Shown: positions 5,374 through 11,340 of the stretch, piece by piece
How the letters are laid out: each line of letters opens with the position of its first letter
Position numbering within the stretch: position 1 is the stretch's first letter
NCBI GenBank assembly: GCA_041487355.1
Contig: JBGPND010000172.1
Coordinates: 1-11,340, forward strand
DNA from: JAMXLO01 sp041487355
Lineage (GTDB): Bacteria > Pseudomonadota > Alphaproteobacteria > Acetobacterales > Acetobacteraceae
Direction: 5' to 3'
DNA length: 11,340 nucleotides
Translations under genes and position numbers: made by a program
The notes under the pieces: model-generated
Told to the model about the DNA's origin: nothing
The model's database searches: none
The model's input: only the letters and a program-made list of their open reading frames with translations

Positions 5374-5997
5374 CTAGTGATTATTCCGACTCTCTCCACG
5401 CGTCTCGATCACGTTCAAGTACAGCGTCGCCGGCTCCAGGCAGGCGCCGGTGCCGAACTGGCCCACCATGGAACGATAGATCTCCTCCCACGGCGTCATG
5501 TTCACCAGCTTGGGCGGCGTGCCTCGAGCTCACCCCGCGGCAGCAGCACGTCCACCTTCCGCGTATTGAGATCGATCCGGATGCGGTCGCCGGTCTTCAG
5601 CAGCGCGAGCCCGCCGCCGACCGCGGCTTCCGGCGACACGTTGAGGATCGACGGGCTGCCTGACTTGCCGGACTGGCGTCCGTCGCCCATGGTCGGCAGC
5701 GCATCGATGCCACGTTTCAGCAACGTGGCGGGCGGCTGCACGTTCACCACCTCGGGGCTGCCGGGATAGCCGACCGGGCCGCAATTGCGGTTGATCAGCA
5801 CCGACTGCTCTGCCACGCCGAGATCGGGATCATCGATGCGCGATGCCGATGATCGGCTTGCCGCCGCGCAGTTCCTCCGGCGTGATGCCGTAGTTCATAT
5901 AGCGCTCGAGATAGAGCGCGGTCATCGCTGGATCGGCCGGCTCGTCGAACCAGCGCCGGGAGCGCAAACGCCTGCCGTTGCCGTCATCGGCGGCCAT
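5374..5997 (-). pseudogene. IlvD/Edd-family sugar-acid dehydratase, internally deleted
   Basis: From the ATG at 5997, with AGGAGG 7 nt upstream, the frame reads the N-terminus of the family: RLRSRRWFDEPADP, MTALYLERYMNYGITPEELR, GGKPIIGIA (to residue 53), then stops after two more codons. From about 5841 on, in another frame, comes RIDDPDLGVAEQSVLINRN, CGPVGYPGSPEVVNVQPP, GDGRQSGKSGSPSILNVSPE and LARTGD-like sequence, which is the C-terminal part. The roughly 350-400 residues between, including the usual Fe-S cysteines and the core, are missing. Near 5518-5525 a second lesion shifts the frame again, after ELEARR. The end then reads TPPKLVNMTPWEEIYRSMVG, GACLEPATLYLNVIETRGES, RNNH and TAG (5376-5374). 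An intact enzyme (about 570-600 residues, as in arabonate, xylonate or fuconate dehydratases of this type) would make a 2-keto-3-deoxy acid. The present gene cannot. Confidence 0.88.
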
Positions 5998-6004
5998 GGC
6001 TCAG

Positions 6005-6010
6005 CCTCCT
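6005..6010 (-). promoter_or_regulatory. Ribosome binding site of the dehydratase relic
   Basis: AGGAGG on the minus strand lies 7 nt before the ATG at 5997. The perfect site shows that the 5' end of the dead gene is otherwise well preserved. Confidence 0.7.
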
Positions 6011-6051
6011 CTGTCGCGTGACGACAGAATGAAGCCGGGGAAAAGCCTCAC

Positions 6052-6137
6052 TGTCATTGCGAGGAGCGCAGCGACGAAGCAATCTCGATGACTGTGCGCA
6101 CCCGCCCCGGAATTGCTTCGCTTCGCTCGCAATGACA
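6052..6137. repeat. REP-like palindrome (tgtcattgcgag family)
   Basis: The arms at 6052-6083 and 6112-6137 are imperfect inverted copies. They share a 12-bp outer end (tgtcattgcgag) and an 8-bp inner end (gaagcaat), with six extra bases in the left arm. Sequences of the type cattgcgaggagcgcagcga are common intergenic repeats in Bradyrhizobium-like genomes, from memory. It lies between the substrate-binding-protein stop and the dehydratase relic, so it may end or stabilise the upstream transcript. There is no clear T-tract. Confidence 0.8.
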
Positions 6138-6171
6138 GCGGTGCCTCTCCCCGCCCTCGCGCGTCAGAAAT

Positions 6172-7374
6172 TCAGGATTGCGAGCCCTGGATCACGTCGC
6201 CGAACAGCACCCACGTCTTGCCGTCCCACTTCTCCAGCTGCATGGCCCGGATCGGATGGTAGTTCGTCGGGCTGGTATTGATCTTGATGCCGGGAATCAG
6301 CACCGGATTCTCGACGTCGTGCAGGTTGGTGACCTGCTTCATGATGTTCTCGCGCGAGAAATCGCCATTGCACTGCTTCAGCACCTGCAGCATCGTGTGG
6401 CTCAGGCCATATGCCGCGATGTAGCCTCCATCGGTCTGGTCGGCGCCCGCCATGTACTTGGTCATGAACGCGCGCCACTCGTTCATGCCCTTGTCGTCCT
6501 TCCAGGTAGGATCCGATGAATCCTTGAGATAAGAGGCGCTGATGATGCCGATGCCATTTTCCGGTCCAGCCGGGTTCATCACCGCGCCTACCGAAATGGC
6601 AACGTTCGACATGAAGAACATCGGCTTCCAATTCAGATCATGCACCTTGCGGATCGACTGCGCGGCGAATTTCGGAATCGCCGCGACCAGCAGGACGTTC
6701 ACACCCTGGCTCTGCAGGCTGGTGATCTGGCTGTCGATCGTCGGATCGGTCACCTCGTAGGTCGCGGTCACCACCATCTTGTCGAACTTGGCGCCAAGCG
6801 CGTCCTTGACGCCGGCTGGGTAGTCCTTTCCGAAGTCGTCGTTCTGATACAGGATGCCGATCTTCGCGTCCGGTTTCTGCTGCAGAATGTATTTCGCGTA
6901 GATCTGCGCCTCGGTCCGATAGCTCGGCTGCCAGCCGATGGTCCACGGCGTCTGCTTGTAGTCGCCCCATTTGTCGGCGCCGGTCGCCACGAAGAGCTGC
7001 GGCGCCTTCTTCTGGTTCATGTACCGCACGATCGCACTGTTGGTCGGCGTGCCCAGCGTGGCGAAGGTGAACGCAACCTTCTCCTCCTCGACCAGACGGC
7101 GAATCTGCTCCACCGTCTTCGGCGGGCTGTAATTGTCATCGAGCGAGATGAAGTTGATCTTGTGGCCGGCAACCCCCCCTTGTTCGTTCACCATGGCGAA
7201 GAACGCGCTCTCCAGCTTGCCGAGCACGCCATAGGACGATGCGGGGCCGCTATAGGGCACCGTGTTGCCGATCTTGATCTCGGTCGCGGTCACGCCTGGC
7301 GTATCCGCCAGCGCAGTGCCCGTCGCGAGAGCCACAGCCAAGGCGCCCGCCGCCACACTTACAAGTCGTCTCAT
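6172..7374 (-). CDS. ABC transporter periplasmic substrate-binding protein, branched-chain amino acid type
   Basis: The 400-residue protein begins with a clear Sec signal: MRRL, a hydrophobic stretch rich in Ala and Val, and a likely cleavage after ALA at residue 23 (before DTPG). The mature part is a type I periplasmic binding protein (Peripla_BP_6/LivJ class): VTATEIKIGNTVPYSGPAS at the start, GHKINFISLDDNYSPPKTVE, VEEEKVAFTFATLGTPT, and KIGILYQNDDFGKDYPAGVK in the second lobe. The ligand is unknown; this class binds branched-chain amino acids, aromatic acids and other small carboxylates. No permease or ATPase gene is in the window, so partners must be elsewhere. It follows the carboxylase alpha gene by 137 bp on the same strand, suggesting import of a compound feeding branched-chain acyl-CoA breakdown, an inference. 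Start 7374 has GGAGGAAGGA upstream (7381-7390); the longer frame from 7479 lacks the signal at its N-terminus. Confidence 0.92.
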   Translation of the reverse strand: MRRLVSVAAGALAVALATGTALADTPGVTATEIKIGNTVPYSGPASSYGVLGKLESAFFAMVNEQGGVAGHKINFISLDDNYSPPKTVEQIRRLVEEEKVAFTFATLGTPTNSAIVRYMNQKKAPQLFVATGADKWGDYKQTPWTIGWQPSYRTEAQIYAKYILQQKPDAKIGILYQNDDFGKDYPAGVKDALGAKFDKMVVTATYEVTDPTIDSQITSLQSQGVNVLLVAAIPKFAAQSIRKVHDLNWKPMFFMSNVAISVGAVMNPAGPENGIGIISASYLKDSSDPTWKDDKGMNEWRAFMTKYMAGADQTDGGYIAAYGLSHTMLQVLKQCNGDFSRENIMKQVTNLHDVENPVLIPGIKINTSPTNYHPIRAMQLEKWDGKTWVLFGDVIQGSQS

Positions 7375-7380
7375 CGGAAT

Positions 7381-7390
7381 TCCTTCCTCC
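7381..7390 (-). promoter_or_regulatory. Ribosome binding site of the substrate-binding protein
   Basis: GGAGGAAGGA on the minus strand, 6 nt before the ATG at 7374, settles that start and places the signal peptide at the N-terminus. Confidence 0.75.
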
Positions 7391-7511
7391 CTGCCGGATC
7401 TCTGCCTGCCTCTCTGCACGTCCACCAAGGCGTCGGCAGGCCGCGCACTCTGGCCATGACTGGCCGGCTGACGCAACACTTGCGGGCAACGCCGGCCGCA
7501 TCACACGCCGC

Positions 7512-9533
7512 CTAAGGCCGCGGCGGCTCCGGAGTGCCGGGCCCCTCGGCGAACCCGACCAGCATCTGGCCTTCGACCACGGTGTCTCCCACCTGACACG
7601 ACACCGTGGCGACGATGCCGTCGGCCGGCGCGGCGAGGCGGAACACCGTCTTCATGGCCTCCAGCACGACAAGGACCTGGCCGCGGGTGACCGACATGCC
7701 CTGCTTCGCCATGACCTGCGTGACCTGCCCAGGGATAGGCGCAACGAGCCTGCCACCCGCATCGTCCTCCTCGGCCGCGGCGCCGATCGGATCGGGCAGG
7801 CGGAGACGCCAGGTTTCGCCGTTCAGGCGCACCGTGACGATTTCACCCTGGCGTATGACGGAGATCCGTTGGCGGACACCATCCAATGTCATGTCGAGGC
7901 GGCCATCCGATGCGCGGACCGCCGAGGCCGACACCATGCGTTCGCCAATGGTGAGCCGCCATGCCGCGCCATCACCTCGCACGCGGACCGGAAAGGCCGT
8001 ATCGCCTGCTATGAAGTGCAGCTCGCGCTCGGGTGAGACGTTCGGCCACCACTGGTCACGCGCATGCCAGGGCGAATAGGGATCGTTGCCCGAGGCGGCT
8101 TCTCTTGCCGCGGCTTCGGCTTCGTCATGCAGCATGCCAAGCGTGGCGGCGGCCAGCACCTCTGGCGGTGGCTCGCGCTGTGGCAGCAGCAGAGTGTCGG
8201 CATGGCGGGCGATGAAGCCGGTGTCGATGCCGCCGGCCGCGAAGTCCGGATGCGCGGCGAGGCGGCACAGCAGATCGAGGTTGCTGGCGACGCCGACGAC
8301 GTCGGTGTCGGCGAGCGCATGGCGCAATATGCGCAACGCCTCGTCGCGCGTGCGGCCGCGGCAGATCAACTTGGCGAGCAACGCGTCATAGTGGATCGAA
8401 ACCTCATCGCCCGTGGCGACACCGGTGTCGACCCGAATGGAATCGGATGCGTCGGGCGTGCGGAACAGAGCCAGCCGACCGGTCGAGGGGGCGAAGTCGC
8501 GCGCCGGATCCTCGGCGTAGATGCGTGCCTCGATCGCGTGGCCAGCGATGCGGATTGCGTCCTGCGTCACCGGCAGGCGCTCGCCGGCGGCAATGCGCAA
8601 CTGCCATTCCACCAGATCGAAGCCGGTGATCATCTCGGTGACCGGGTGTTCGACCTGCAGGCGGGTGTTCATCTCGAGGAAGAAGAACCCGTCCACGTTC
8701 GTAACAAACTCAACCGTGCCGGCCCCGACATAGCGGACGGCTTTCGCCGCTGCCACGGCGGCGGCACCCATGGCGGCGCGGCGTGCTTCGTCCAAGCCAG
8801 GAGCCGGCGCTTCCTCGATCACCTTCTGGTGGCGCCGCTGCGCGGAGCAGTCGCGTTCGAACAGATGCACCGCATTGCCGTGTGAGTCGGCGAACACCTG
8901 CACTTCGATGTGGCGCGGGTGCTCGAGATAGCGTTCGATCAGGACGCGGTCATCACCGAAGGCGGACTCAGCCTCCTGCTGCGCGGCGGCGAGTGCGGGG
9001 GCGAAATCATTGGCTGCGGCGACGATGCGCATGCCGCGACCGCCCCCGCCGGCGACTGCCTTGATCATCACCGGGAAGCCGATGCGGATCGCCTGGTTGG
9101 CCAGAAAGGCGGCGTCCTGATTTTCGCCGTGATAGCCAGGGAGCAGCGGCACGCCGGATTGTTCCATCAGCGCCTTGGCCGCGGATTTCGATCCCATGGC
9201 GCGCATCGCTGTGGGCGGCGGACCGACAAAGATCAGTCCGGCTTCGGCGCAGGCCTCGGCGAATGCCGGGTTCTCCGACAGGAAACCGTAGCCGGGGTGG
9301 ACCGCGTCGGCACCGGCCTGGCGTGCCGCCGAGATGATGCGAGGGATGTTGAGGTAGCTGTCGCGGGCGGGGGCAGGGCCGATTGATATCGCGCGGTCCG
9401 CGGCTTTCACGTGCAATGCGTCGGCGTCGGCGTCGGAATAGACGGCGACGGTGGTGATGCCCATGCGCCGCGCGGTGCGCGCGATGCGGCAGGCGATCTC
9501 GCCGCGATTGGCAATCAAGAGGGTGCGAAACAT
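7512..9533 (-). CDS. mccA: Acyl-CoA carboxylase alpha subunit (biotin carboxylase + BCCP), probably methylcrotonyl-CoA carboxylase
   Basis: The 673-residue protein carries an N-terminal biotin carboxylase domain (about 1-445): MFRTLLIANRGEIACRI, HPGYGFLSENP (79-89), the ATP-grasp glycine loop AGGGGRGM (161-168), RDCSAQRRHQKVIEEAP (227-243) with the catalytic-site Lys237, and EMNTRLQVEHPVTE (287-300) with E287, N289 and R291. A linker domain follows, then a C-terminal biotin carrier domain (about 596-664). There VLEAMKTV puts the biotinyl lysine at 628. The usual AMKM is AMKT here. The two-domain layout with a separate 529-residue beta subunit fits 3-methylcrotonyl-CoA carboxylase, which carboxylates the leucine intermediate 3-methylcrotonyl-CoA using ATP and bicarbonate. 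Geranyl-CoA carboxylase has the same layout and cannot be excluded. It lies 104 bp downstream of the beta gene. Its Shine-Dalgarno is weak (acgga). Confidence 0.9.
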   Translation of the reverse strand: MFRTLLIANRGEIACRIARTARRMGITTVAVYSDADADALHVKAADRAISIGPAPARDSYLNIPRIISAARQAGADAVHPGYGFLSENPAFAEACAEAGLIFVGPPPTAMRAMGSKSAAKALMEQSGVPLLPGYHGENQDAAFLANQAIRIGFPVMIKAVAGGGGRGMRIVAAANDFAPALAAAQQEAESAFGDDRVLIERYLEHPRHIEVQVFADSHGNAVHLFERDCSAQRRHQKVIEEAPAPGLDEARRAAMGAAAVAAAKAVRYVGAGTVEFVTNVDGFFFLEMNTRLQVEHPVTEMITGFDLVEWQLRIAAGERLPVTQDAIRIAGHAIEARIYAEDPARDFAPSTGRLALFRTPDASDSIRVDTGVATGDEVSIHYDALLAKLICRGRTRDEALRILRHALADTDVVGVASNLDLLCRLAAHPDFAAGGIDTGFIARHADTLLLPQREPPPEVLAAATLGMLHDEAEAAAREAASGNDPYSPWHARDQWWPNVSPERELHFIAGDTAFPVRVRGDGAAWRLTIGERMVSASAVRASDGRLDMTLDGVRQRISVIRQGEIVTVRLNGETWRLRLPDPIGAAAEEDDAGGRLVAPIPGQVTQVMAKQGMSVTRGQVLVVLEAMKTVFRLAAPADGIVATVSCQVGDTVVEGQMLVGFAEGPGTPEPPRP

Positions 9534-9565
9534 GCAGGGTCCGTGCGGGTCATTCTGCTACTGAG

Positions 9566-9627
9566 TTTCACCACAAAGACACGAAGACACGAAGCGTCCT
9601 TCGTGCCTTCGTGTCTTTGTGGTGAAA
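9566..9627. repeat. Near-perfect 29-bp inverted repeat between carboxylase subunit genes
   Basis: The arm tttcaccacaaagacacg... at 9566-9594 is matched at 28 of 29 positions by the inverted arm at 9599-9627, with only a 4-bp loop (cgtc). It would form a very long RNA hairpin. It lies 10 nt past the beta-subunit stop and about 32 nt before the alpha-subunit start. Repeats of the ttcaccacaaagacacgaag type occur dispersed in many proteobacterial genomes, from memory. No T-tract follows on the minus strand, so it is not a standard terminator, but it could alter alpha/beta stoichiometry. Confidence 0.9.
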
Positions 9628-9637
9628 TTTTCTTCCT

Positions 9638-11227
9638 TCACATCCGGAACACCCCGAACTGTGTCCGCGGGATCGGCGCATTCAGCGCGGCGGACAGCGC
9701 CAGCCCCAGCACGCGCCGCGTATCGACGGGATCGATGATGCCGTCGTCCCACAGCCGCGCCGTCGCGTAATAGGGATGGCCCTGCGCCTCGTATTGCGCG
9801 CGGATCGGCGCCTTGAATGCCTCCTCCTGTTCCATGCTCCAGGGCTTGCCGCGCCGCACCTGTGCCAGCACCATCGCCGCCTGCTCGCCGCCCATCACCG
9901 ATATGCGCGCATTGGGCCACATGAACAGGAACCGCGGCTCGTAGGCGCGGCCGCACATGCCGTAGTTGCCGGCACCGTAGCTGCCGCCGACGATCACCGT
10001 GAGCTTGGGCACCGCGGTGGTGGAGACGGCGGTGACCAGCTTGGCACCGTCCTTGGCGATGCCGCCGGCCTCGTATTTGCGGCCGACCATGAAGCCGGTG
10101 ATGTTCTGCAAGAACACCAGCGGTATCCCTCGCTGGCTGCACAGCTCGACGAAATGCGCGCCCTTGAGCGCGGACTCGGAGAACAGGATGCCGTTGTTGG
10201 CGAGGATGCCGACCGGATAGCCGAAGATGTGCCCAAAGCCGCAGATCAGTGTTGTGCCATACAGGCGCTTGAACTCGTCGAATTCGCTGGCGTCGACGAT
10301 GCGTGCGATGACCTCGCGGGCGTCATACGGCGCGCGCAGATCGACCGGCACGACGCCGTAGAGTTCGGCCGGATCGTACCTCGGCGGTTGCGGAGCGCGC
10401 AGTTCGACCTGCGGCTGCTTCACGTGGTTCAGACCCGCGACGATGCGCCGGCACAGCGCGAGCGCATGGCGATCGTCATGCGCGTAGTGATCGACCACAC
10501 CCGAGGTGCGGGCATGCACGTCCGCACCACCCAGGTCTTCCGCGCTGACGATTTCGCCGGTGGCCGCCAGCACCAGCGGCGGCCCGCCGAGGAAGATGGT
10601 GCCTTGCTTGCGCACGATGATCGTCTCGTCGCTCATCGCGGGAACATAGGCGCCGCCAGCGGTGCACGAGCCCATCACGGCCGCGATCTGCGGGATGCCC
10701 TGTGCCGAAAGGTTGGCCTGGTTGAAGAAAATGCGGCCGAAATGGTCGCGATCCGGGAAGATCTCGTCCTGCATCGGCAGGAAGGCGCCGCCGGAGTCCA
10801 CCAGATAGATGCAGGGCAGCCGATTCTGCCGCGCGATCTCCTGGGCGCGGAGATGCTTCTTCACGGTGATCGGAAAATACGTGCCGCCTTTCACCGTGGC
10901 GTCGTTGGCGACGATGACGCATTCGCGTCCGGAAACCCGGCCGATGCCGGTGACGATGCCGGCGGCCGGCACTTCGTCGCCGTAGAGTCCGTATGCGGCG
11001 AGCTGGGACAATTCGAGGAATGGCGAGCCGGGATCGATCAGGCCAGCGACACGGTCGCGCGGCAGCAGCTTGTTGCGCGCGAGGTGCCGCTGGCGGGCGG
11101 TCTCGCCACCGCCTTGCTGCGCCTCGGCAACGCGTGCGCGCAGGTCGGTGACCAGCGCGCGCATCGCCTCGGCATTGGCGGCAAACTCGGCCGAACGCGT
11201 GTCGATGTCGGAGCGCAGCAGCGTCAT
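9638..11227 (-). CDS. mccB: Acyl-CoA carboxylase beta subunit (carboxyltransferase), probably methylcrotonyl-CoA carboxylase
   Basis: The 529-residue protein is a complete carboxyltransferase with N- and C-terminal crotonase-fold halves. Seen motifs include RHLARNKLLPRDRVAGLIDP (47-66), the oxyanion-hole region MGSCTAGGAYVPAMSDE (185-201), and GGSYGAGNYGMCGRAYEPR (414-432) with RISVMGGEQA (441-450). These match methylcrotonyl-CoA carboxylase beta subunits, which transfer carboxyl from carboxybiotin to 3-methylcrotonyl-CoA. Propionyl-CoA carboxylase beta subunits diverge more in these blocks. The N-terminus (LLRSDIDTRSAEFAANAEAM) is also typical of that group. The start at 11227 has AGGA 8-9 nt upstream. 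The alpha gene follows after 104 bp, interrupted by a strong hairpin. Other leucine-pathway genes (isovaleryl-CoA dehydrogenase, methylglutaconyl-CoA hydratase) are not in the window and may lie beyond the right edge. Confidence 0.9.
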   Translation of the reverse strand: MTLLRSDIDTRSAEFAANAEAMRALVTDLRARVAEAQQGGGETARQRHLARNKLLPRDRVAGLIDPGSPFLELSQLAAYGLYGDEVPAAGIVTGIGRVSGRECVIVANDATVKGGTYFPITVKKHLRAQEIARQNRLPCIYLVDSGGAFLPMQDEIFPDRDHFGRIFFNQANLSAQGIPQIAAVMGSCTAGGAYVPAMSDETIIVRKQGTIFLGGPPLVLAATGEIVSAEDLGGADVHARTSGVVDHYAHDDRHALALCRRIVAGLNHVKQPQVELRAPQPPRYDPAELYGVVPVDLRAPYDAREVIARIVDASEFDEFKRLYGTTLICGFGHIFGYPVGILANNGILFSESALKGAHFVELCSQRGIPLVFLQNITGFMVGRKYEAGGIAKDGAKLVTAVSTTAVPKLTVIVGGSYGAGNYGMCGRAYEPRFLFMWPNARISVMGGEQAAMVLAQVRRGKPWSMEQEEAFKAPIRAQYEAQGHPYYATARLWDDGIIDPVDTRRVLGLALSAALNAPIPRTQFGVFRM

Positions 11228-11246
11228 GCGGCGATCCTGCCCCCGC

Positions 11247-11270
11247 CGTCATGGTGGGCGAAGGCCCGCC
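11247..11270. repeat. Single hairpin copy of the cgtcatggc repeat family
   Basis: The sequence cgtcatggtgggcgaaggcc and the four following bases match the left arm of the repeat at 5058-5088 except for one base (t for c at 11254), then diverge. The hairpin ggtgggc-gaag-gcccgcc keeps pairing through one G-T wobble. It lies 20 bp upstream of the beta-subunit start, in its 5' leader, with no second arm visible nearby. Confidence 0.7.
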
Positions 11271-11340
11271 AACACCGTAAAAAAAGGGTGCGTGGCAATA
11301 ACGAGCGTGATTGGGGGGCGAGGCACACCAAGACGTGGGA
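11271..11340. other. Upstream edge of the carboxylase beta gene, no gene seen
   Basis: The last 70 bp hold an A7 run (11279-11285) and a G6 run but no coding frame or clear promoter. On the minus strand ttggtg could be a -35 box, but no well-spaced -10 follows. Confidence 0.3.

Noticed and set aside
6640..7515. A 291-codon plus-strand frame
   Set aside because: It is antisense to the substrate-binding protein, which has a signal peptide and family motifs; the plus frame has none.
9566..9627. Rho-independent terminator between the carboxylase genes
   Set aside because: The stem is long and AT-balanced but no U-tract follows it on the minus strand; it looks like a dispersed repeat.
1..11340. 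CRISPR array, tRNA or rRNA genes, or a novel defence system
   Set aside because: No regularly spaced direct repeats, no tRNA-like cloverleaf and no rRNA-like sequence were noticed, and no cluster of unknown genes is present; the intact genes are ordinary catabolic ones.

Overview
The window looks like chromosomal DNA of a GC-rich alphaproteobacterium. A Bradyrhizobium/Rhodopseudomonas-type relative is the best guess, from codon use, protein character and the palindromic intergenic repeats (cgtcatggc... and tgtcattgcgag... types). This is inference; no rRNA or marker gene is present. All intact genes read leftward on the minus strand.

Layout from the right edge (5' end of the minus strand) to the left. 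(1) 9638-11227 and 7512-9533 encode the beta (carboxyltransferase) and alpha (biotin carboxylase plus biotin carrier) subunits of an acyl-CoA carboxylase, best read as 3-methylcrotonyl-CoA carboxylase. A near-perfect 29-bp inverted repeat lies between them. (2) 6172-7374 is a periplasmic substrate-binding protein of the branched-chain amino acid ABC type, with no permease or ATPase visible. (3) 6052-6137 is a palindromic repeat. (4) 5374-5997 is a wreck of an IlvD/Edd-type dehydratase: its N-terminus is fused out of frame to its C-terminal part, with the centre deleted. (5) 3299-5280 is a plus-strand Phd/VapC-type toxin-antitoxin module in ruins. A 1.5-kb IS4-family element (3422-4932) splits the antitoxin, and a double-hairpin repeat (5058-5145) sits where the middle of the toxin should be. 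(6) 1990-3060, 1140-1889 and 281-1126 form a probable minus-strand operon: a luciferase-like flavin oxidoreductase, an SDR close to BDH2/2-keto-3-deoxy-L-fuconate dehydrogenase, and a fumarylacetoacetate-hydrolase-family enzyme. (7) 184-261 is another palindromic repeat, and 1-189 is the N-terminus of a GT39/PMT-like membrane glycosyltransferase that runs off the left edge.

The SDR and FAH proteins match the last two steps of the non-phosphorylating L-fucose/L-fuconate-type route (dehydrogenation, then cleavage to pyruvate plus a hydroxyacid). The IlvD/Edd relic could have been the sugar-acid dehydratase of the same pathway before the region between them was invaded. The carboxylase genes would serve leucine/isovalerate breakdown. 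The central 3.3-6.0 kb is an insertion and decay hotspot inside otherwise ordinary catabolic genes. I see no evidence of a new defence or other multi-gene system; the most interesting content is the nested decay of the toxin-antitoxin locus and the dehydratase.
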